A DNA stretch of 64,000 bases from Lujinxingia vulgaris (lineage in GTDB: Bacteria > Myxococcota_A > Bradymonadia > Bradymonadales > Bradymonadaceae). The stretch covers positions 1-64,000 of the forward strand of contig NZ_VOSM01000016.1 of assembly GCF_007997015.1 (NCBI RefSeq). Direction: 5' to 3'. Under the pieces are notes generated by a model. That model was not told the DNA's origin, did not search any database, and saw only the letters and a program-made list of their open reading frames with translations. Position 1 is the first letter of the stretch. Each line of letters begins with the position of its first letter. The position numbers and the translations under genes were made by a program. Positions 55,966 through 64,000 of the stretch are shown here, piece after piece.

Positions 55966-57399
55966 TTAGCGGGTGGTGAAGTAGACGTCCTGCACCGCAT
56001 CGACGTAGGCGCCGGCCAGCGCGTCGATAAAGCCGCCCAGGCCGCCCTCCCCAAGATCGACGTTGACGCTCTCCTCAGAGCTCACACCCTCGACCACCCC
56101 CTGCTGGAACACCAGGTCGATGGCCTCCGGGTTGGTCTTCCAGAGGAAGTTCTCCTCGCTCACGCCCATGCCCTCGTCGATGCGCGCGGGATCTTCGGTG
56201 CGCACCATCCAGGGAACCTCCGCCGGCAGCGTGCGCCCGCCTTCAAAGAAGCTCGAGAGGTTCAGGTGTACCGCCGGCTCGCTGTAGGGCAGGGCGGTCG
56301 GCTCGTAGAGCGCGCCGGCCAGCGCGCTGAAGAGCTCGTCGATGCGCTGGATATTCTCCACGGTGGGCTGCTCCCACTGCAGGGTCGTCTGCACCTCGCT
56401 GGTCAGACCCATGCGCAGGGCGTCGCGGGCCCGGGAGAGGGCGTCTCTGAGCGCGGTGCGCGAGGCCTGCAGCCGGTCGGGCTGCGCCACGCGACGAAAG
56501 AGCCGCGCGTCGAGGTAGCTCACCGTGTAGTCGGTCGGGGTGTAGCCCGCCACGTAGCGCTCATCATCGAGGTTTACGTCCTGGCGCCACGCCCCGAACG
56601 CCCCGTCCAGCGTCCAGCTATGCTCGTAGGCCGAGACGGCGTAGAGCGCCGCGCGCACCACCTGCAGCGCGGCCTGAATCGTGGCCAGCTCCGCGCGCCC
56701 CAGCGTCAGGCTCAGCGAGGGATCGTGAAAGACCTCCCCGGGCACATAAAAACGCACAAAATCCGGATCGTCGATGGCCACCTGCAGCTGCGCGTCCAGC
56801 CCGCCGAGGGCGTTGGCGATGCTCACAAGGTGGCGCGCCAGCGTGTCGCCCGGCTCGTTGAGCCCCTCGACAAAACGCGTGATCGACTCCAGCTCCTCAA
56901 GCTCCCAGGGGAGCTCGGGCGCAAGCAGGCTGCGGATCCCCAGGTACTGCCCGTCGTCGGCCCAGCGCGCCCCGCGGCTGGCCCAGTACAAAAGCCCTTC
57001 ATCGCCGTAAAGAACCTCGGCGGCGGCAAGCGGCTCTGCGGCCCCCAGCGACTCGGTGAGCAGCCGCCCCACCTCGGGCATCCCCGGCACCAGCAAAAGA
57101 TCGCACATCGCTCGCCCCGCAGCCGCCTCCCCATCGCTCGGGTCGACCTCCAGGCGCTGCTGGTACATCGCCCGCGCCCCGGCCACATCGTGGGCCATCA
57201 AGGCCTGCTCGGCCTCTCCCAGCGAGGGCACCGGCTCTCCCGGCTCGTTGTCGGCATCAAAGATTGGGTCGGCTCCGGCGCTCTCATTAAAACTTTCGCC
57301 GCAGCCGGTCGCGCCCACGCTGAGCGCGCCGATGCTCAGCGCCCCCACAAGCGCTGTGCGTCCAAGCCAGGTCTTTAAAGATGTCATTGAGGTCATCAT
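55966..57399 (-). CDS. TPR-like lipoprotein of unknown function
   Basis: This is a 477-residue lipoprotein (lipobox ATGC after a hydrophobic stretch). A tetratricopeptide-like start (PSLGEAEQALMAHDVAGARAMYQQRL) is followed by a long helical body with many conserved-looking hydrophobic positions and a C-terminal Glu/Asp-rich end. No catalytic motif is seen. GGAG eight bases before the double ATG (57399 and 57396) sets the start; an upstream GTG is less likely. It diverges from the lipoprotein at 57800 over 400 bases that contain a promoter for that gene. It may be a lineage-specific surface protein. Confidence 0.75.
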   Translation of the reverse strand: MMTSMTSLKTWLGRTALVGALSIGALSVGATGCGESFNESAGADPIFDADNEPGEPVPSLGEAEQALMAHDVAGARAMYQQRLEVDPSDGEAAAGRAMCDLLLVPGMPEVGRLLTESLGAAEPLAAAEVLYGDEGLLYWASRGARWADDGQYLGIRSLLAPELPWELEELESITRFVEGLNEPGDTLARHLVSIANALGGLDAQLQVAIDDPDFVRFYVPGEVFHDPSLSLTLGRAELATIQAALQVVRAALYAVSAYEHSWTLDGAFGAWRQDVNLDDERYVAGYTPTDYTVSYLDARLFRRVAQPDRLQASRTALRDALSRARDALRMGLTSEVQTTLQWEQPTVENIQRIDELFSALAGALYEPTALPYSEPAVHLNLSSFFEGGRTLPAEVPWMVRTEDPARIDEGMGVSEENFLWKTNPEAIDLVFQQGVVEGVSSEESVNVDLGEGGLGGFIDALAGAYVDAVQDVYFTTR

Positions 57400-57719
57400 C
57401 GGGGGGATCTCCACGCAAAGAAGCGTAGTGCACCGGGCGGCTGCTCACAAGATCTCGGTGGTGCGCCAGTGAGCGCGCCGACATTCGGCCGGGGCGAGCG
57501 ACGCATGATCATGACTGTGCAAGATCTTTGCCGTCGCCCGCTTCAGGCGCTCTTTATCGACCTCCCCACCGTGTTTCAAGCCCCATCCTCCCCGGGCCGG
57601 CCTTTTGCCCGATGCCGGCCCCGGCACGATCTGGTCAAGCGCTGCTCCACCCCCGGAGCGCGCCCCCACCGCCCCACAGGCCCGCAGCGCCGCGTGGCGC
57701 GCACCCGCACCTACACCCT

Positions 57720-57748
57720 TTGGCCTTCGCGCCATCGTGGCCTATACT
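57720..57748 (+). promoter_or_regulatory. sigma70-like promoter
   Basis: TTGGCC and TATACT are separated by exactly 17 bases, with transcription expected near 57755 and coding from 57800. The rest of the 57400-57799 gap shows no recognised gene. Confidence 0.65.
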
Positions 57749-57799
57749 GCCCCACAGGTCCCCATCTCGCGGACCCTCCCGTTTTGGTGAGGCTGTACC

Positions 57800-59011
57800 A
57801 TGCGCGCGCTCGTCTCAAAACCTGGTCGGCACCCTCAACGCCCCCGGCGCCCCCGGCGTCTTCGGCGCCTCGCCATGCTCCTGCTTGGCCTGGCCACCCT
57901 GAGCTTAAGCGCCTGCCCCACCTTCGAAGATGACTTAAGCGGCCACTACCGCCAGACGCTCATCACCGAGCTTGACGACGAGGCCCTGGCCGTCGACCTC
58001 TTTCGCTTCGGCGACGACGTGCGCGCCATCGTGCGTTTTTATGAGCTCGCCAGCGCCAGCGCCCGCGAAGACGCCTACGCCCCCGAAAACCAGTCCCGCT
58101 GCGCCTGGACCCAGCCCGCCCCCTTCGATAAGGCCGAGCGCGCCTTCGATCTGCGCCTGCTCCCCACCGCTCGCCATGCAGGCTTAAGCTTGAGCGGCCG
58201 CTTCGACGACCAGGATCGCCTCCAGCTTCTCGTCCAGCGCGACGATGAGACCTCCCCCGCTCCCCTGCTGATGGAGGCTTCCTCCGAGCTCCCCAACGCC
58301 GCCTGCCAGACCATCGACGACCTCATCCTGCGCGCGCGCTTTGGCGCCGGCGCCCCCAACGCCTTTCCCCCCGAGACCTACACCCTGCGCCACCCCGTCT
58401 TCAGCCTGCTCTGGGTGGGAGTGGAGGCCGTCAATACCAACGGCGCCATCGTCTTTGTCGCCATCAACCGCACCGAACCCTCGGTGCGCCTGAGCCCCGG
58501 CGCCCAGTTCATCCCCGGCGATAACGTCATCGCCGGCGACCTGCGCTTAAGCGTGCCCCCACCCCCCGATCGCATCCTCGCCAGGAGCGGCTCCACCCGC
58601 TTTGGCCTGGCCCACCCGGTGGTCATCGACGACTCCGAGAGCGACGACCGCTTTGCCTGGAACATCAGCGAAGAACCCCTCATCGCCACCAGCCTGCAAA
58701 ACGGCGTCGTCGAAGACGCCCCCGAGGGCATCCTGACCAACGGCTGGGGCCAGGCGATCTTCTTTGTCGAGGGCTCCCTCGACCAGCTCGACGACGAGCT
58801 GCGCGCCCGCATCGAAGGCCTCGATGAGGCCAACCCCAACCAACACTTTTACATCGCGCAGGTCTTCTTCTATAACGATGAAGTCGTCGCCCTCAGACTC
58901 CCCCCCCGGCCCCGGCCGGGGATCGTGTCCAACGCCGTCGACCTCCTGCTCACCACCGATTTCCTCGAGGCCCGCGAGGTCCTCCTTCCTCGCCTCTTCT
59001 TCTACAACTGA
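57800..59011 (+). CDS. lipoprotein of unknown function
   Basis: This is a 403-residue lipoprotein; the n-region is Arg/Pro-rich, followed by a hydrophobic stretch and lipobox LSAC near residue 39. The body is mostly beta (blocks like HPVFSLLWVGVEAVNTNGAIVFV) with two Cys pairs (RCAWTQ and ACQTID) likely disulfide-linked. No family is recognised. It lies six bases ahead of an outer-membrane-type protein gene and has a promoter upstream, so the two are one operon. They may form a lipoprotein-barrel pair in the outer membrane, which is an inference from order only. Confidence 0.78.
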   Translation: MRALVSKPGRHPQRPRRPRRLRRLAMLLLGLATLSLSACPTFEDDLSGHYRQTLITELDDEALAVDLFRFGDDVRAIVRFYELASASAREDAYAPENQSRCAWTQPAPFDKAERAFDLRLLPTARHAGLSLSGRFDDQDRLQLLVQRDDETSPAPLLMEASSELPNAACQTIDDLILRARFGAGAPNAFPPETYTLRHPVFSLLWVGVEAVNTNGAIVFVAINRTEPSVRLSPGAQFIPGDNVIAGDLRLSVPPPPDRILARSGSTRFGLAHPVVIDDSESDDRFAWNISEEPLIATSLQNGVVEDAPEGILTNGWGQAIFFVEGSLDQLDDELRARIEGLDEANPNQHFYIAQVFFYNDEVVALRLPPRPRPGIVSNAVDLLLTTDFLEAREVLLPRLFFYN

Positions 59012-59017
59012 GTCGCG

Positions 59018-60601
59018 ATGCCCCCGTCGACCACGACCCCCACATCCCGGTCGCGGCGAACGCCCGCGGTAGCCCGGGCGCTGGCGTCGTGGGCCTTCTG
59101 CCTGAGTTTTGCCTCTCTCTGCTCCGAGGCCGCCGCCCAGAGCGCGCCGGAGCCCGGGGCCGAGCTGCCCCCGCGCCTGGCCATCGCCCCCGACGCCCGC
59201 GCCTTTGTCGCCACAGGCCAGCTCGACACTCTCGACGAGGAGCGCGCCTTTGCGCTCCACCACAGCCTGGAGCTCGGCGCCCGGCGCTACTTTCTGCCCG
59301 GCGATAACTTCGAGCTCGTCGCCTCCGACGCCCTCTCCACCTCCATCACCTCCGAGCCCCTCTACGAGGGCACCCTGGCCCTGGCCCGCCAGTGGGCCGA
59401 GATGGGCGAAGAGGCCTTTAAGCGCCTCCAGGCCGACGACGCCATCGCGCACCTGGAGCGCGCGCTGCAGAACTACCGCGCCATCGACCACGATCGCATC
59501 GCCCCCGAAGAGATCGCCCACACCCTGCTTTTCCTCGCGCTCAGCTACCTGGAAGACGGCACCAACGTGGTGCGCCCCTTAGAGCTGATGCAGGAGATGA
59601 TCCTCCTCGACCCCTCCCGGCGCATCCTCCCGGGCTACTACCCCGACTTCATCGTCCAGTACTACCGCAGCGCCCGCGACACCCTCTTTCGCGAGCTCTC
59701 CACCGGCGGCCCCTCCATCGAGGAGGCCGCCCGCAGCGCCGAGCTTTTGCAGGCCGACTACCTCCTCTACACCTTCGCGCTGCCCACCCCCGGGGATGAA
59801 GCCGCCCGCGGCGCGGAGCGCCCCTCCCAGACCGCTGCGTCTTCGCAGGATGATTTTACCGTCATCGCCTTTCTCTACGACGCCTCCGCCGAGACCTTCC
59901 TGCCCCCGGAGTCCCTTCGCCTGACCAGCCTGGAGCCGACGCTTCTGCAGAACGCCGCCAACCGCCTGGCCAGCCGCCTGGCCGCCTGCGTGCTTTTGCC
60001 CGACGATGAGCCCCTGGCCAACGGCGCCGACGATCTCATGGCCAGCCGCGGCCAGGGCCGCCTGGGCCTGGAGCTGGGCATGGCCTACGCCTCGTTTTTG
60101 AGCGTCGCCCCCCCGCTGCAGAGCCCCTTTGGCAACATCGGCGTCGGCTTAGGCTTTAGCTACGCGCTCACCCGCGAGTTCCAGCTCGTCGCCGGCCTCC
60201 AGCTCCTCAACTCCCTGCGCGACTACAACGGGCTCTTACGCGACGACTTCACCACCCTGCGCTCCTGGCTCGGTGGCCGCCTGGCCTGGGAGCTCGGCCC
60301 CCTGGAGCTGGGCATCGCCGCCAACTTCGAGTTCGCCAGCCTCTCAAAAATCCGCGTCTTCACCGACAAAAGCTGCATCCCCGCCCCCGACACCCTCTGC
60401 CCCGGAGAGCTGGGCACCCGCACCTACGAGATGGGCGCCCCGCTGCTCGGCGCCCACCTCAACCCCCGCATCTCCCTGCGCCTGACCCGCTCCCTCTGGC
60501 TCACCCTCAACGCTTCGGTCGGCTACTACCTCAGCCCCGTCGAAGACGATCTGCTCAACCTCCCCGCAAGCTCCGACCTCGGCATCCGCTACCGCTTCTA
60601 A
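59018..60601 (+). CDS. outer-membrane protein with helical N-domain and barrel
   Basis: This is a 527-residue exported protein: signal peptide to about residue 42 (SEAAAQ), a helical, TPR-like domain (about 120-260, for example FKRLQADDAIAHLERALQNYR), then a linker and a C-terminal region of about 190 residues with alternating strands (LGLELGMAYASFLSV, NIGVGLGFSYAL, LTLNASVGYYL). It ends RYRF; a terminal Phe is the usual outer-membrane barrel signature. The gene follows the lipoprotein after six bases, likely co-translated. No named family. It may link a periplasmic binding domain to an outer-membrane anchor. Confidence 0.8.
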   Translation: MPPSTTTPTSRSRRTPAVARALASWAFCLSFASLCSEAAAQSAPEPGAELPPRLAIAPDARAFVATGQLDTLDEERAFALHHSLELGARRYFLPGDNFELVASDALSTSITSEPLYEGTLALARQWAEMGEEAFKRLQADDAIAHLERALQNYRAIDHDRIAPEEIAHTLLFLALSYLEDGTNVVRPLELMQEMILLDPSRRILPGYYPDFIVQYYRSARDTLFRELSTGGPSIEEAARSAELLQADYLLYTFALPTPGDEAARGAERPSQTAASSQDDFTVIAFLYDASAETFLPPESLRLTSLEPTLLQNAANRLASRLAACVLLPDDEPLANGADDLMASRGQGRLGLELGMAYASFLSVAPPLQSPFGNIGVGLGFSYALTREFQLVAGLQLLNSLRDYNGLLRDDFTTLRSWLGGRLAWELGPLELGIAANFEFASLSKIRVFTDKSCIPAPDTLCPGELGTRTYEMGAPLLGAHLNPRISLRLTRSLWLTLNASVGYYLSPVEDDLLNLPASSDLGIRYRF

Positions 60602-60756
60602 TCGTTTCAGTTAGTGGCGCCTCGCCATTCTGAACTTCCCGTAGATACTGCCTTAAATATCGCCCCCCTCCGGGGCCTCCTGACCTTCGATGGTTTGCCT
60701 TCGTTGAAAAACGAACACATCGAACACATCGAAAACGTCGTAAAAAAGGATCTTCG

Positions 60757-61743
60757 ATGCTCGACCAACGCCTTAAGCACGCCACCGCCGTCGCCCCGGC
60801 CACCATCGCCAACGTCGCGGTGGGCTTTGACATCCTCGGCTTCAGCTTGAGTGAGATCGACGGCGCCACCGGCCTCTCCGACCGCGTGCGCGTCGAGCGC
60901 GTCGACAAGCCCGGCGTGCACCTGGTGGAGATCAGCGGCGACGACGCCCTCATCCAGGACCTTCCCACCGACGCCGAGGCCAACACCGCCACCGCCGGCC
61001 TGGTGCAGATGGCCCTCGACAAAAAACTCGACTTCGGCCTGGAGGTCCGCGTCTTTAAAGGCGTCCCCATCTCCCGCGGCCTGGGCGGCGCGGCCACCAG
61101 CGCGGTGGCCGCAGTCGTGGCCGCAAGCGCCGTGCTCGACACGCCTCTCTCGCTCCCCGAGCGTTTCAAATACGCGCTCCTGGGCGAAACCCTGGCCGCC
61201 GGCCAACCCCACGGCGATAACGTCGCCCCGTCCATGCTCGGCGGACTCATCCTCGTGCGCTCGATGGACCCCTTCGATGTCGTGCGCATCCCCGTCCCCC
61301 ACGATTTTGGCGCCGTGGTCGTCGTGCCCGAACTCGCCGTCGATGTGCGCCTCTCCCGCGCCCAGCTCAGCGAGACGCTGCCGCTCAAGGCCCACGTCGC
61401 CCAGTCCGCAAACCTGGCCGGCTTCATCACCGGCTGCTTCCGCGACGACCGCGATCTCATCACCCGCTCGCTTCACGACCTTGTCGTCGAGCCCCAGCGC
61501 GCCCCCACCATCCCGGGATTTGCCGAGGTCAAACAGGCCGCATTGGACGCCGGCGCCCTGGGCGTCTCCATCTCCGGGGCAGGCCCGGCCCTCTTTGCGC
61601 TCCACGACTTCCGCGCCCGCAAAGGCCAGATCGCCGAGGCCATGCTCAACGCACTGAAGCAGGCTGGCGTCAACGCCCGCGCCTTCCACTCCCCGGTCAA
61701 CGGCCTGGGCGCCCACATCATCGAGCGCGGCCCTATCCTCTAA
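60757..61743 (+). CDS. thrB: homoserine kinase
   Basis: This 328-residue GHMP kinase phosphorylates homoserine in threonine synthesis. It shows the N-terminal substrate block APATIANVAVGFDILGF, the ATP loop PISRGLGGAATSAVA (with Gly-Gly-Ala where many GHMP kinases have Ser-Ser-Ala), QPHGDNVAPSMLGG and the C-terminal GVSISGAGPALFAL. Homoserine kinases of this type often keep these exact blocks, so it should be active. AAGGA eight bases before the ATG supports the start. The 155-base leader contains two short hairpins (CCCC-TCC-GGGG near 60668 and TTCGTT-GAAA-AACGAA at 60700-60715) and a double GAACACATC, which might be regulatory. No thrC or hom gene is adjacent. Confidence 0.93.
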   Translation: MLDQRLKHATAVAPATIANVAVGFDILGFSLSEIDGATGLSDRVRVERVDKPGVHLVEISGDDALIQDLPTDAEANTATAGLVQMALDKKLDFGLEVRVFKGVPISRGLGGAATSAVAAVVAASAVLDTPLSLPERFKYALLGETLAAGQPHGDNVAPSMLGGLILVRSMDPFDVVRIPVPHDFGAVVVVPELAVDVRLSRAQLSETLPLKAHVAQSANLAGFITGCFRDDRDLITRSLHDLVVEPQRAPTIPGFAEVKQAALDAGALGVSISGAGPALFALHDFRARKGQIAEAMLNALKQAGVNARAFHSPVNGLGAHIIERGPIL

Positions 61744-61825
61744 TTTTTTTAACGATTAAATCTCAGCGAGCCCCACCTCCTCGCCAGAGCCTCCGTATCA
61801 CCTTCTCCGCAGCACCCGAGATCCT

Positions 61826-63655
<1,830 letters not shown>

Positions 63656-63816
63656 GCCGCCGCAGAATAAGCCGCCGCTGAGTAAGCCAGAGAGAAATCG
63701 CGCGATAAGCCGCCCCCTTTCGCCGTGTTTAGATTCAGAGAAGCGCCCGGCTCATCGACGCCGGCGCCTGTTTGACACGTCGAGCTCCAAAAACACTCTC
63801 TCGGGGGGAACCCGCC

Positions 63817-64000
63817 ATGGCATGCTCTCACCTGCGCGCGCGCGCCATCCTCATCGCCCTCGTCTCCATCCTCTGCACCTCGCCAGCTCAGGCCTCCCCC
63901 CCCGACGCCGCTTTTAGTGAGAGGGCGCCACTGGCGCAGCAAACCCCTCCTCCCGGCACCGCCCCGCCGGGTACGCTGCCGCCCGGCTCCACCCAACCCG
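63817..64000 (+). CDS. secreted protein, 3' end beyond window
   Basis: The frame from ATG at 63817 is open to the window edge (61 codons). It has a typical signal peptide (HLRARAILIALVSILCTSP, cleavage near AQA) followed by a Pro/Gly/Thr-rich stretch (QQTPPPGTAPPGTLPPGS). GGGGGGA stands seven bases before the start. Too little remains to assign a family. Confidence 0.65.
   Translation, partial: MACSHLRARAILIALVSILCTSPAQASPPDAAFSERAPLAQQTPPPGTAPPGTLPPGSTQP

Overview
The window is a high-GC stretch of what looks like a Gram-negative delta-proteobacterial lineage of the Myxococcota/Bradymonadota type. This is inferred from the mixture of Ser/Thr protein kinases, an FHA coiled-coil protein, an AgmX/PglI-type protein, von Willebrand A lipoproteins, a bacterial dynamin and many large Cys-anchored lipoproteins with PKD-like repeats. 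A Bradymonadales predator (Lujinxingia-like) is my best guess, but nothing here proves the genus. There is no rRNA, no transposase and no CRISPR array. Two tRNA genes (Pro-TGG and Arg-TCT) are present.

Region 1 (about 0-20 kb) is an accessory, repeat-rich region. It holds a four-helix-bundle protein, a lipoprotein and a small barrel-like protein. These are followed by a one-polypeptide restriction-modification enzyme of the MmeI type, then an AT-rich pair (TcmP plus three-Cys-motif DUF5131), a 3' gene remnant, a helical protein of unknown function and an AAA ATPase/DUF4276 pair resembling a split OLD nuclease. A lone gltB and a DDAH-like amidinotransferase follow. Three intergenic repeat families occur only in this part: A, G-rich GTGGTT modules; B, two tandem arrays of a 42-bp hairpin unit, in the same orientation, bracketing the restriction/TcmP segment; and C, three copies of a roughly 106-bp element whose hairpin shows a compensatory base-pair change.

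Region 2 (20-30 kb) carries a two-TM protein, the FHA coiled-coil protein, an M48 peptidase, a strongly structured candidate non-coding RNA immediately before a dynamin-like GTPase, a metallo-hydrolase, a deoxynucleoside kinase, a membrane-anchored Ser/Thr kinase and an AgmX-type protein.

Region 3 (30-43 kb) is a minus-strand group of cell-surface genes: two VWA/DUF3520 proteins with a small membrane protein, a collagen-like DUF7151-type lipoprotein, a flippase with a glycosyltransferase, and a plus-strand nucleotidyltransferase-fold protein. A second Ser/Thr kinase gene appears broken by one stop codon and two frameshifts. A Lys/Ala-rich protein and the two tRNAs close the region.

Region 4 (43-64 kb) has a DUF2007 protein, a deacetylase/GT2/small-membrane operon, recX, a DMT transporter and a lipoprotein. 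Two related PKD-repeat lipoproteins follow, the larger ending in an ALK-type glycine-rich domain. Then come a lipoprotein MsrB, a TPR-like lipoprotein, a lipoprotein/outer-membrane protein pair with a good sigma70-like promoter, homoserine kinase, an ABC exporter and the start of a further secreted protein.
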